Shown: piece after piece, positions 10,626 to 25,911 of the stretch
How the letters are laid out: each line of letters starts with the position of its first letter
Position numbering within the stretch: position 1 is the stretch's first letter
Source of the DNA: Paramecium pentaurelia
Lineage: Eukaryota; Ciliophora; Oligohymenophorea; Peniculida; Parameciidae
DNA: 64,000 nucleotides
Reading direction: 5' to 3'
Assembly (NCBI GenBank): GCA_905183005.1
Contig: CAJJDO010000015.1
Location: forward strand, 446,587 to 510,586
Program-made: the position numbers and the translations under genes
The notes under the pieces: model-generated
Told to the model about the DNA's origin: nothing
The model's input: only the letters and a program-made list of their open reading frames with translations
The model's database searches: none

Positions 10626-12197
10626 TCAAGTAATTTAATATAATAATATTGGATAACCTTATTAAAATTAATCTAACATGCAAGTTTAGAAAATTTAGCC
10701 TTTATAATTTTCAATAATTTCAAAATTAATTTAATTATCTATTTTTAAACAATACTGTTCTTTAATAGCAACTTTAATAATTAGAGCTGATCCTTTTGAT
10801 AAAAGATTAATGGTTAGGAAACCTATTATCAAATCATGATGGCCCTCTTTTTGAAATTAAATATAAAAGTAAACTTTTCATTTTTTTATAACTTGAATTA
10901 TTAGATATCTTTACACATTTATAGATGATCACCCAAAGATTTTATAACTAAATTGTTTATTTAATAGACCTAAAATAAATGGATTAATTTGAAATTATAA
11001 TTAAACTATTGTTTTTATAAATAAATAAAACTTGAAAGCTGATATATGAGAAGATATAATTTAAACTAAGCAGTATTGAGTTAGATTTATCATCTAATAA
11101 ATTAGATTTATCTATTTAAGCATATCAAATACACTTATTTATTCATTATCAATTTATTGGTGGAAGTACATAATCTTGATTCAAATCAATTATATTTTTA
11201 TAAAATAATAATAATTTTTAAATATGATAATCAAATTTATTATTTCATTAAAATTTTAATACTTAAAGAAGATTTTTTAAATAAAGCAAGTGCTGGAATT
11301 ATTGCTCAACAAAATTCTCTATGAATTTAGAGAGGCATTTCTTAAACAAGATTAAAAATGGTCCTTCTTCCTATAAAATTTAAACTGCATTTTATTTGAA
11401 TAATTCAGAAAAAATGAATAACCTATTATTAAACATATTTATCATGGAACCCTTCTTTAATACAGCATAATATTTATTTATCTATATATTAATTGCTAAG
11501 CAATTGGCTTTATAGTGATCTTCTGTTTAATTAATATCTTTAATTTTAAATAGTACATCTTTACTAAAATTAGAGATTTATTTTATTTTTATATTTTATT
11601 CTTTCAAAACTTTCATTTCCGAATATGCTAGATTAATAGTTGGAATACATTTTTTTTCAGTTCTTAACCAAAGTAAATACACTTATTACAACATGCAGAT
11701 GAAGTTTTTATTTATTAAACCCAAATTCAAAAATCGTAATAAGAGAAATAAATTGAAATTTTTAATCTAATTTTTTGCAAGAGATCTAATTCTTTTTATT
11801 GAAATTCTTTTTTAAACAGATCTCTTTATTATTGATTCTTTTAAATAAATCATCTTATGATTCTACAGTTATTTTTCATAGATCAAATCATATTAAACCA
11901 TCAGGAGATTAGTTGCTTGAAATTTCTCAAACAGGATCATAGATCATCATCTTTATGTCCATTCCAATCTAAAAATCTTGGAATATGATTTCCTGTTCTA
12001 AAGGGAATAATGACAATAAAACAATTAGAAAAATAAAAATTCTTATATTCATCTCAATTTAATCTCTTGATGAAGTCTTTTGAAATATACCTTGATTTAT
12101 TAAGATTAAATTTAATTGTTTCTGCATTTAATTAAAGATACACCCCTGCCCGATTTCCACCAGAAGTTGGATTTAAAAAATAAAAAGCAAATTCCAT
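10626..12197 (-). pseudogene. Broken diacylglycerol kinase
   Basis: The ATG at 12197 opens MEFAFYFLNPTSGGNRAG, carrying the DGK nucleotide-binding motif NPxSGGxxG. Further on come TGNHIPRFLDWNGHKDDDL and, in another frame, ILFEKFQATNLLM, which resemble the DGK stretch GTGNDxxRxLxWG...ILE. Near the 3' end EGHHDLIIGFLTINLLSKGS resembles the DGK accessory domain. Between the first two motifs only about 45 residues fit, and the catalytic GGDGT motif is absent. At least one frame change (around 11930) has no GT-AG intron. I therefore call a decayed DGK. A badly assembled or strongly divergent active gene is less likely. Its start is 15 bp from the start of the opposing NAD synthetase gene. Confidence 0.5.
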
Positions 12198-12212
12198 ATA
12201 AAAATTAATAAT

Positions 12213-14295
12213 ATGTCAATAACAAGATTAGGAGTATGTACATTAAATTAATGGGCTATGGACTTTAGTTAAAATGTTCAAAATATTATCGAAAGCATAG
12301 AAATTTGCAAAAGAAAACAATGTTTATATCGATTAGGACCTGAATTAGAGATATGTGGGTACATGTGTGAAGATCATTTTTTGGAATCAGATACAGTTAC
12401 TCATTGTTGGTATGATTTTGATTAATTATTATAGGGAAGCAATAGTAGAGATACTTCCACATACAGTTAATATAGTTTGTGACATAGGAATGCCAGTAAT
12501 ACATAAAAGTGTGTTTTATAATTGTAGAGTGATTTTGTTAAACAAAAAGATTCACTTGGTTAGACCAAAAATGTATTTGGCTGATGATGGAAATTATAGA
12601 GAATCTAGATATTTCACTCCATGGAGTAAAGAAATTGAGGATCTAGAACTACCTCCTATTATTTAAATAGCCACTGGATAAAAATGCGTTCCAATTGGTG
12701 TGGCTATTTTATAAACTCATGATACAGAAATTGGTATAGAAATATGTGAAGAAATGTGGACACCCATTCCCACTAGTGCAAATTAAGCATTAGATGGAGC
12801 TGAAATAATTCTAAATTCAAGTGGATCTCATTATGAAGTTGGTAAAATTAAAGAAAGAACTGAATTATTCAAAGATATAACAAAAAGAAATGGTGCATGT
12901 TATGCATTTTGTAATCTTAGAGGATGTGATGGTAATAGATTGTATTTTGATGGATGTTCATGTATTGTTTTAAATGGTAAAGTATTTGCTAAAAGTGATG
13001 CATTCTCACTTAAAGATGTTGAAGTTACAACATGTGATATAGATTTACAAGAAGTTAGGAACATTAGAATCAATATAAAGAGTAGATCACTTATGGCTTC
13101 AAAATAAAAGCATTTCCCAAGAGTCAAACTAGACATTAATCTTACCTAATAATAGAATTATGTTTATTATCATGATATTCCTATCTAATATGAATCAGAA
13201 ATTGAAGATTCAATAGCCTGTTATTTATGGGATTATATGAGAAGATCTGGAGCCTGTGGGTTTATGCTACCATTATCAGGAGGTTTAGATAGCAGTGCCA
13301 CTGCATTATCTGTATTTTTTATGGCTAATAAAATATTCAAAACAATTAATAATCTTGATAATGATCATTAAACACACCTTAAAGTATTGTAATAACTACG
13401 CAAAACTGTAGAAGATGATACATTTACTCCTAAATCTCCATAAGAAATTGTTAATAGATTATTCTTTACTGTTTATCTTGGGTCTGAAAATTCAACCTAG
13501 GATTCTAGGGCTAGATCAAGATTATTAGCTGAGTAAATAGGCAGTAAACATTATGAAGTAGAAATTGATTAGGTTTGTAAAGCATGTACTTCTTGCATAA
13601 AACCTATTTTAAAAAAGGATCCTTAATTTATTGTAAATGGTGGATCTCTATCAGAAGATCTAGCCTTATAAAATATATAAGCAAGATCAAGAATGATTCT
13701 AACATATTTATTAGCTTAATTAACTCCATGGAATAATGGAAAAAAAGGATTTTTAATTGTACTTGGATCTAGCAATTTAGATGAATCTATCAGAGGATTC
13801 TTAACAAAATATGATTGTTCAAGTGCTGATATTAATCCAATAGGTAGTTTAAGTAAAAATGACTTAAGAGAACTTCTTTTATTTTGTTACAAGACCTTTA
13901 ATTTTTCAGCAATCTAATTAATTTTAGAAGCTAAACCCTCCCCTGAATTAAGACCTTAATCAGCAGAAGGTCATGTTTCAGAAAATGACATGGAATTAAC
14001 TTTCAATGAATTAGAAACTTTTGCTAAATTGAGAAAAGTTCAGAAATTAGGGCCAGTTAGTATGTTCAAGAAATTGAGATATCTTTGGTCGAATATGACG
14101 CCATAATAAGTTGCTGAAAAAGTTAAGAAATTTTTTAAGTACTATGCTTTAAATAGGCATAAAGTTGTTACTATCACTGCATCATTTCATGCCTAAGCCT
14201 TTTCACAAGATGATAATCGCTTTGATTTTAGACAATTTTTATATAATTGGAGATGGCCTTGGCAATTTAAAAAAATTGATGAAAATTTATAATGA
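12213..14295 (+). CDS. Glutamine-dependent NAD(+) synthetase
   Basis: 685 residues with one 25-nt intron inside the N-terminal domain. The enzyme converts deamido-NAD, ATP and glutamine to NAD, the last step of NAD synthesis. The N-terminal nitrilase-type glutaminase domain (about 1-280) begins SITRLGVCTLNQWAMDF and shows the catalytic triad context: Glu in GPELEICGY, Lys in LVRPKMYLA and Cys in IGIEICEEMW. The synthetase domain carries the ATP pyrophosphatase loop MLPLSGGLDSSATAL. Conserved YLGSENSTQDSRARSR, LGSSNLDESIRGFLTKYDCS and SADINPIGSLSK follow. The tail YALNRHKVVTITASFHAQAF is typical of eukaryotic NADSYN1. Length matches the family (~700). Start is the only in-frame ATG before the first conserved strand. 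Confidence 0.96.
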
Positions 14296-14363
14296 AAACA
14301 TTAATATTTTCATTAAGATATTATTTTCTATTTATTGTTATCTTTATAATAATATATTAATAA

Positions 14364-18109
<3,746 letters not shown>

Positions 18110-18168
18110 TGCCGTTAATATTATAATATTAGGAGGGGAAAATAATATATAAAAATTTAAATTCTTTA
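18110..18168. promoter_or_regulatory. 59-bp bidirectional promoter
   Basis: The start codons of the MORN/polyGln gene (minus) and gamma-tubulin (plus) are 59 bp apart, so both promoters must share this spacer. It contains the only G-rich stretch nearby (aggagggg at 18131-18138) within otherwise A/T sequence. No TATA-like element is convincing in this base composition. Confidence 0.5.
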
Positions 18169-19612
18169 ATGCCTCGCGAAATCATCACACTTCAAGTTGG
18201 ATAATGTGGTAATCAAAGTAAGTGTATAATGAAATACTTTTAGTTGGTATTGAGTTTTGGAAATAGTTAATCAAAGAGCATGGTATAAATAATGAGGGAA
18301 TTTTGGAGGAATTTGCACTCTAAGGAGATGATAGGAAAGATGTGTTCTTCTATTAAGCTGATGATGAACATTACATACCAAGAGCTTTATTGATAGACAT
18401 GGAACCTAGAGTTATCAATTATATATAGACATCATAATTTTCTACTCTCTTCAATCCTGAGAATATATTTATTTCAAAAGATGGAGGTGGAGCAGGAAAT
18501 AATTGGGCATGTGGTTATTCATAAGGTGAAAGATACTAAGAAGAATTGATGGAAATGATAGATAGAGAAGCAGATGGATCAGACAGTTTGGAGGGATTTT
18601 TAATGCTTCATTCAATTGCTGGTGGTACAGGTTCAGGATCAGGATCATATATTTTGGAAAGATTGAATGATCGTTTTCCCAAGAAAATTATATAAACATA
18701 CTCTGTGTTCCCTAATCAAAATGAGACTAGTGATGTTGTTGTTCAACCCTATAATTCCCTACTTACTCTACGTAGATTAGCCTAAAATGCAGATGCTGTT
18801 GTTGTATTGGACAATACTGCTTTGAATAGAATAGCTGTGGACAGACTCAAAATACCCATACCAACTGTATCTCAAACCAATTCACTAGTGGCTATGGTTA
18901 TGGCTGCTTCTACAACTACACTTAGATATCCTGGATATATGAATAATGATTTAGTTAGTATTTTGGCTGGATTAGTCCCAACACCTAGATGTCACTTTTT
19001 AATGACTGGATATACTCCTTTGACTATTGATAGACATGTATATATTTATATTCAAATTTAGATTTCTTCTGTAAGAAAAACCACAGTTTTAGATGTAATG
19101 AGAAGATTACTTTAGACTAAGAACATCATGGTTTCAACATCTACTAAGAATGGAAATTACATTTCTATTTTAAATATCATTCAAGGAGATGTCGATGCTA
19201 CTCAAATACATAAAAGTTTATAAAGAATTAGAGAGCGCAAACTGGCCAGTTTTATTGAATGGGGTCCTACTTCAATTTAAGTAGCACTTTCAAAGAAGAG
19301 TCCTTATATTGAGACTTCTCATAAAGTTAGTGGACTTATGTTGGCTAATCATACCAGTATTCATTCAGTATTATATTTATGAAACGGTTTTAGCTTTTTG
19401 ATAGAATATTAAAACAATATCATAAGTTGAGAAACAGAAATGCTTTCCTTGATTAATACAAAAAAGAGGCTATGTTTAAGGATTCACTTGATGAATTTGA
19501 TGAATCAAGAGAGTGTTTAGAATCCTTAATTAGTGAATACAAAGCAGCTGAATAAAAAAACTATTTGGATTGGGGTAACGATGACAATATGAGAATCGAA
19601 GAGTAACAATGA
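18169..19612 (+). CDS. Gamma-tubulin
   Basis: 455 residues with introns at 18218-18243, 19038-19061 and 19368-19393. Gamma-tubulin nucleates microtubules at basal bodies and spindle poles as part of ring complexes. Start MPREIITLQVGQCGNQ. Nucleotide-binding signature AGGTGSGSGSY and gamma-specific text QGDDRKDVFFYQADDEHYIP, IDREADGSDSLEGF, VFPNQNETSDVVVQPYNSLL and NNDLVSILAGLVPTPRCHFL all appear. Length matches the family (~450). The C-terminus (QQKNYLDWGNDDNMRIEEQQ) is polar as in other gamma-tubulins. All residues expected for GTP binding are present. Confidence 0.97.
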
Positions 19613-19642
19613 AAATTTATATATTTTTATTAATTAAAATAA

Positions 19643-20671
19643 ATGGGTAATTGTACTAAGATGTGTTATGTTAGTGAAGGTGTACAATAACTTACAAAAA
19701 AGGAAGAATTTGCAATTGAAACTGGAATAAAGAGTGATGATTTGATTATGCACTCTACTCATGGGAAATCAAAGGAGAACAAAGATGATTAATATTCATA
19801 ATGTTCTAATAAAAGTGCTCTTCCTTAAATAATTTCTATTGAAGATGAAATCTTAATATAATCTACTTTGAATTCAAGTGTTCCTGTAAAACTAAGAAAA
19901 ATATTAATGGAGGATGATGCTTACTATGAGGGAGAGTGGATGCAAGGTAAACGTTGGGGATAAGGAGAATAAAGATGGCCAGATGGGTATGACATATCTT
20001 ATTTTAAGTTTCTAGGTCAACTTATAAAGGGGAATGGAAGAACAATAAGGCTAATGGGTATGGTATTTTGACTCATTCTGATGGAGATGTCTACAAAGGA
20101 GAATGGTTAAATGACTAAGCTCATGGAAAAGGAGTCTACATAAACTTCAACCAAGCTAAATATGAGGGTGACTGGGTCGAAGATAGATAAGATGGATACG
20201 GTGTTGAGAGTTGGCCTGATGGTTCTTTATTTGAAGGTAGCTGATTGATAATATATCTATGCTCAGGGCATTACAAACAAGGTAAGAAAGAAGGCTTTGG
20301 AAAGCTAACATATCCAGATGGTTCAAAGTATGAAGGCAATTTTCAAATGAATAATCTTCACGGACAAGGAAAGTACATTTGGCCTGATGGGAGGATATAT
20401 GAAGGAGATTGGGTAAATAATTAAATGAATGGGAAGGGAATGATGAAATGGGAAGATGGTATGGAATGCAGATTATCTAGGGAGACAGTATGAAGGAGAA
20501 TACAAGGAAGGATAGAAGCATGGTTTTGGAACATTGATATGGGAAGATGGTCATAAATATGTAGGTTAATGGATAATGGGAAAATAAGATGGAATAGGTG
20601 AATATTTCTTTACTAATGGTACTTCTCGTAAAGGAGTATGGAAAGAAGGCAAACGGATCTAATGGGATTGA
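19643..20671 (+). CDS. MORN-repeat protein with N-terminal acylation signal
   Basis: 315 residues, three introns (19987-20015, 20237-20266 and 20459-20480). It starts MGNCTKMC, with Gly2 suited to N-myristoylation and Cys4/Cys8 suited to palmitoylation, so it is probably membrane-anchored. Residues 1-95 are polar. From about residue 95 there are some nine MORN repeats of the pattern YEGEWxxxxxxGxGxxxxxDG (for example KYEGDWVEDRQDGYGVESWP). There is no kinase or other domain after the repeats. It lies 30 bp downstream of the gamma-tubulin stop, on the same strand. Likely a cortical or vesicle-surface scaffold; the exact role is unknown. Confidence 0.88.
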
Positions 20672-20687
20672 TTATTTAATAAATACT

Positions 20688-22388
20688 ATGTAAAATCATA
20701 ATCCTAATGATGAACTCAATTTAGAGAATGATAAGTTTTCTAAATAGTTGGATCAGGATGGTAATCAACCTTGATAATCTATCTAGAACGCATTTTGTTG
20801 TCATGCAACTTGTTTAAATTTAATGATTACAAGAAGAGACAAGAACGTAGTTTGTTAGTGTCAACAAAGAATGTAATAAATCTTAAAGGCACATGTATCA
20901 TCTTTATTAATGTTTACTCATTAGCAATTAAGAGAAAGATTCCATATAATAAGATAAAGGCTATAACATTGTCCTCAATAGGTACTGAATTTGTAATCCA
21001 TGTTCCAGATGAATATGATTATAGATATAGCAGTTATGACAAGTAAGTAATTACATGAATGATTAATAGACGCAATAAAATAGTATCCAAGATCTTAGAA
21101 GGATATAGTTTATTCACTAAAGCTAAACTAGCAATGTATTATAATCATATATATTGTATTTAGTTATTTTAAAGAGGATGTATCATTATACAATTATGCT
21201 ACTACTAAAAGTGATAAGAAGAAGCATGTCTCAAAGATCCCTTCTGAATAACCTTAATATATGGATAACGAGATGTTTGCTTAAATTTTAGAAGGAGAGA
21301 CTAAAGAGAAAGATGATGCACGAAAGAAAACTTAAACATTATGGGCAAGAGAGAAAGGGAAGGAAGTTACTTTAGATGACTTCTCAATCTTGAAAGTTTT
21401 AGGTAGAGGAGCATTTGGGCAAGTTATGTTGGTTGAGAAAAAAGACACTGGAGAATGGTTTGCTATGAAAACAATAAGAAAAGAAGATATTATAGAGAAA
21501 GATTAACTTGAACATACAAAAACAGAAAAAATGATATTGGAACATGTAAATCATCCATTTTTAGTGAATTTGGCATATGCATTTTAAACTCCATAGAAAT
21601 TGTTTTTCATAATGCAATTTATGAAAGGAGGTGAATTATTTTAACATTTAAGAATGGCAAGAAAATTTGATGAAAAAAGAGCTAAATTTTATGTTGCTGA
21701 ATTATTGTTAGGATTAGGACATCTACATAGTAAAGATATTGTTTATCGTGATCTTAAATTGGAAAATATATTAATGGATGATGTAGGTAATGTATTCTTA
21801 ACAGATTTTGGAATGGCTAAAATAGTACGTAAAAATGAATTGGCAATGACATTCTGTGGTACTCCAGAATATCTTTGTCCAGAAGTCATTCTAGGATATG
21901 GTTGTGATAAAACAGCTGATTGGTGGAGTTTAGGAATACTTACATATGAAATGATGTATGGATTGCCTCCATTTTATAATAAAAATTAAACGATTATGTT
22001 TAAATTGATTAAGGAAGCTGAATTAAGATTCCCTGAAAGACCAGAAGTAAGTAAGGAAGCTAAAGATTTTATTTCAAGAGTAAATCTTTATAATATATAA
22101 GTTACTTGTAAGAGATCGATTTACAAGATTAGGAGCTAAGGGTGATTTCTAAGAGTTGATTGCACATCCTTGGTTCAAAGATATTAATTGGGAATAGTTG
22201 ATTTAAAAAAAAGTACCTACTCCTTACAAACCAAGAGTTTAAGGGGAATAATGGTTGGATGGTTTCGATAAAGATTTCACTAGTGAAGGTAATATTATAT
22301 ATAATATAATTTAGATCCAAATAAGGTAATTGATGATGATCACTCAAAACCTTAAAAAGATTACGAATAACAATTCAAAGATTTCTGA
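20688..22388 (+). CDS. AGC-family protein kinase with N-terminal PH/TH1-like domain
   Basis: 513 residues with six introns (26, 30, 27, 28, 22 and 26 nt). Residues about 25-140 form a lipid-binding-type domain (KFNDYKKRQERSLLVSTKN, IKRKIPYNKIKAITLSS, EFVIHVPDEYDYRYSS) similar to the myosin TH1/PH fold seen in many ciliate kinases. The kinase domain starts at DDFSILKVLGRGAFGQVMLV. It has Lys in WFAMKTI, YRDLKLENIL, LTDFGMAK, and TFCGTPEYLCPEVI with the activation-loop Thr. The C-tail ends ...YEQQFKDF, an FxxF hydrophobic motif at the very end as in PKA-type kinases. All catalytic residues are present. Start chosen as the first ATG after the upstream gene's stop, 16 bp away. Confidence 0.92.
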
Positions 22389-22507
22389 AATATATTAACA
22401 TATGGATTAAATCATTAATTAATTCCCTTATAAAATTAATAATTTATTTATTTGATTTAAGATAATAAATCTGAAAGCATCCAAAATATCAATAAATATA
22501 AATATAA

Positions 22508-23315
22508 TCACAAAAAAGCTTAGATTACCTAATATTATAATAATTTAAATAATACAGTTCCTGAACTTATAGAATAATTTCCTAATTAATTCTAATCTAT
22601 TAATTCTCTTCCATTTAAAAATAATCTGCAAGTTTTCTCATTTGCAACCTATAATATGATTTACTTAATTTCTTAAATAGTAGAAGTGTTTTAAGTAGAA
22701 ATTTCAAAATCTTAAGGCAGTTTACTACTGCGAACTCTCACCTAAATAATTTGTTTTAATTACTTTTAAGATAGACGTTTCAAAATTCAATTCAAAATTT
22801 TGATTACTACAAAATGTAGGTTCATTAATTACAAATATTGGAACTTGATATATTTACTCTTATTTAAATAACAATTATACTATCTTTAACTAATAACTAA
22901 ATGGAATTTCTAATCAATTTGAAATTGGCTTAACTGAGAATTTGAAAAGCTAAGGCTATAATATATTATAAATAAATATATTACATTCATCTTCTTAAGA
23001 TAATGCCTTCCTTATAAGTTACCATTCAGAACTATCTTTATGACTATCTTGATATAATTTATAACTCTACTCCAAAACTAATTTTATATTAAATCCCATT
23101 CAATTCTTGATAAATTAGTTGAATATTGATTAGTTTATTTGATTCCTGTTCCAATATACTTATTTGGAATAAGTGTAAAATTATTAGCATATCTATGATT
23201 AACATTCCCAGGGTTATTAATATCTAATAATTGTATGATTAGCTATTCTATAATTCTCAGAACATACCTCTTCCTTTGAAATCATGTATTAACTCTTATT
23301 GGAACATACCCCCAT
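22508..23315 (-). CDS. UBTD1/UBTD2-type ubiquitin-domain protein
   Basis: 227 residues after five introns (25, 23, 29, 25 and 22 nt), the same length as human UBTD1 (as I recall it). It starts MGVCSNKS, an N-myristoylation/palmitoylation signal comparable to the MGNC start of UBTD1. The N-terminal UBTD domain is recognisable in IEWDLIQNQFWNSHKDSSEW, ALSQEDESLAFQIL and EQIYQVPIFVINEP. The C-terminal ubiquitin-like fold spans about 149-220 (ILKVRVRSSKLPQDFEIST, CRLFLNGRELID, GNYSISSGTVLFKLL). It does not end in GlyGly, so it is not conjugated. In animals UBTD proteins bind E2/E3 enzymes; a similar adaptor role here is inference. It converges on the AGC kinase gene (119 bp apart). Confidence 0.85.
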
Positions 23316-23352
23316 TTTAATTATATTTATACATATAATAAATATGTTATTT

Positions 23353-24645
23353 TCAAAAGTCTGCATCTTCACCATCATCATCTAAATTTTCAATTCCATC
23401 CTCATCTTCTTCTTCCTCTTCTTCTTCATTTTCACCACCACTTAAATCATCTATATCATCTAACTCTCCATCTTCATCCATTTATTATTTATTAAAACCT
23501 CCATGTTATTATCTCATAAATTCATTCTTTCGTTTTTCTTAATTACTTGATTATAATCTAGAATCATCTCCTAATTATTCTAATTAATCATCATTTCCGT
23601 CATCATCTCCACCTCTTAAATCAATTATTTATGCCTTCTAAATTGCACCTCTAACACCTTATAATATTTAATCTTTCTTTTTCTATTCCATTTCTGCTTA
23701 TTTATTTTAAGCATCTAAAACATGTTCTAAATATACAAGATTTCTAAATTTCTCAACATAAATCTAAATAATTAAAATCTTATTACTTAATATAATTTTT
23801 CTAATTCATATTCTTATCTATCATATTCTTCTTAATAAGCAGGTTTAACACTTGTCATCCCTTTTAATCTTTTCTCAGCTTATTCTAATTCCTTTGTTTT
23901 TCTCTTAATTTTTTCTTCAATCTATTTTTGTTCTCTCTCTAAACCACTTACATATTTAGACATATCTGATATGCTTTATTCTTATTATTTCAATATAGTT
24001 TAAATGCATTTTTAAATATAAGATTATTCAGATTGTGAATTCCCACTTCGAGATACATTTGATAAGAATTATAATGCTTTTTCCTAAATATAAAATTTGA
24101 ATTTAATACTCTTGCTATTCTCACTTCATCCTCTTTTCCTAATTAATCATATAATCTTGTAGCTAAATCAGTAATCTCTTATGCCAATACTTTATGACTC
24201 TTAATATTACTTAATTTAGAGGGAAGTGACTTTGATATATCAGATTAATATGCTTACGAAATCATGCACTTCCTCCTCTTCTGCAGGTAAGGAGATTTAT
24301 GCTTTATATAAAAAAGTTGAAATTTTCAAAATTTCTTGAACTGCATAAACATCAGCCATATATAACCTCTTTGGATTTATTTTGAGTCTAGCTTTACTAA
24401 CAAAAAGAGTAGTAATCTATTTGATAAATTCAACTCGATGACGCTATATTTTAATTTACATTTATTACTTCTTCATCAATATTATCTGATATGTCTGTAT
24501 TTGGATCATATTTCAAGGCTAACCAATATAAGATATCTGCAACTAATTCAAAATTAGGTCTTCTAAAGTTCTCAATCGAAATGATTCTATGATAACCCAA
24601 AGCCCTCATTTATTCACAGAAGTTACGAAGTTCTCTATATGACAT
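23353..24645 (-). CDS. IFT38 / clusterin-associated protein 1
   Basis: 396 residues with four introns (25, 28, 26 and 23 nt). IFT38 is an IFT-B subunit needed for building cilia. The N-terminal calponin-like domain starts MSYRELRNFCEQMRALGYHR, followed by ISIENFRRPNFELVADILYW and YDPNTDIS, all close to CLUAP1. KARLKINPKRLYMADVYAVQ also fits. The middle (about 200-310) is coiled coil. The C-terminus is strongly acidic and ends DDDGEDADF, like the acidic end of the human protein. Length matches the family (~410). The gene sits 49 bp downstream of the PRP38 gene on the same strand. Confidence 0.94.
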
Positions 24646-24694
24646 TTATTGATATTATTAATATTTGAAATTATAACATATTTAAGCTTAAGTA

Positions 24695-25445
24695 TCATTT
24701 TCTATGATGAGAATGATGTTTATTATTTTTTTTATGTTTCTTATGACTTCTACTTCTACTTCTTGATTTTATTTATTCTTTCTCTTCCTTTTATACTTAA
24801 CCTTATTCTTATTCTTATTCTTTTTGTTATACAACTGATTCTTAATTCTACAATTCTTCTTCTAAAACACTTTTTCTTGGTTCTAATTAACCTTATTCTT
24901 CTAATATCCATCTTTTTTAATATCTTGGTAAAGAAATTCCAAAAATATTTTCTTCATTTAAAAGTTTTTCAGCTAATTCATCCATATGCCAAATTGCAAA
25001 TGTACCATCTAAATTTCTAATTCTAATTTTTCTAAAATCTGCATAAAATTATTCAATTGCTGGATATGCTTCCTTAGGTTTTGAAGTCAATCTAATATAA
25101 AACATAGCCAAAGCACTTATGTATTTATAATCTTTGCTTTTAAGAAATTCAATAATAATTTCTTTTTCTGGATTAATTTACAAAAGTTTCATTAATAAAC
25201 AAAGGAATGGCAAAGGTTTTCCAGTACCAGAGTATGTTACACCTATAATATAAAAATTTAATGATTTTACCTACACAATCTAATTTACAGGCTTTATCAA
25301 CTAATGTTACAGCAGTTAATCCAAAACAATCTTCTTTCCAATATCTGCAATTGAAAACTTTATTTCTAATGATTTAATCAATCAAAGTCATTTATCTACC
25401 ATCATTTGCTAGATGTTATTTCTCTTATTATTCATCATCATCCAT
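24695..25445 (-). CDS. Pre-mRNA splicing factor PRP38
   Basis: 240 residues with one 28-nt intron. PRP38 belongs to the tri-snRNP/B-complex and is needed for spliceosome activation. Conserved text: LIDQIIRNKVFNCRYWKEDC, FGLTAVTLVDKA, PLPFLCLLMKLLQINPEKEI, KDYKYISALAMFYIRL, FYADFRKIRIRNLDG and LPRYQKRWILEEQGQLEPR. After the PRP38 domain (about 1-185) comes a short Glu/Gln-rich linker and an Arg-Ser tail KSRSRSRSHKKHKKNNKH, as in PRP38A of other eukaryotes. Start MDDDEQQ is the only ATG upstream of the domain. Confidence 0.94.
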
Positions 25446-25911
25446 TATTAAATTAAAAATGTAATTATATTTCTATATTTTTAATCCATTTCACATTGAG
25501 AAATATAATTTAGGAATAATAAAGAAATGAATATATTAGAAATGTAGTTTTTTATACATTAAAACTAATTTGAAATTTCAATTTGTTTATTAATTATTCA
25601 ATAAAAGCTCTCTCTCTCTTTTATTATTATTGATTCTTATTAAAATTAAATAGACAATATTAAAGAAATTATCAATTCAATATTATTATTCAAATTATTA
25701 TTATTATTATTAATGAATTATTTTCATAATTTCAAATTTTTGTTCAATAGTTTAATGGATCTGTATATTTAAGTCAATCAACATTAAGCAAGTAAAATGA
25801 ATCAATATTATTAATTAATTAATCAAAAGAGATAATGAATCTTATTTTGATATCGATATTCATTTTGATTATTATTATTATTGAATAAGATCATATTGAA
25901 TGATTTATAAA
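25446..25911. other. Divergent promoter region
   Basis: 466 bp between PRP38 (minus) and the next kinase gene (plus). Contains several short TTA/ATT trinucleotide runs and a CT-rich stretch at 25610-25622. No coding frame. Confidence 0.5.

Noticed and set aside
22390..22910. Long open plus-strand frame with acceptable composition
   Set aside because: It is antisense to the last exons of the UBTD1-type gene, which has conserved domains and consistent introns.
25610..25700. CT/TTATTA-rich tract as a regulatory repeat or CRISPR-like array
   Set aside because: Units are too short and irregular and no spacer pattern exists; simple low-complexity DNA.
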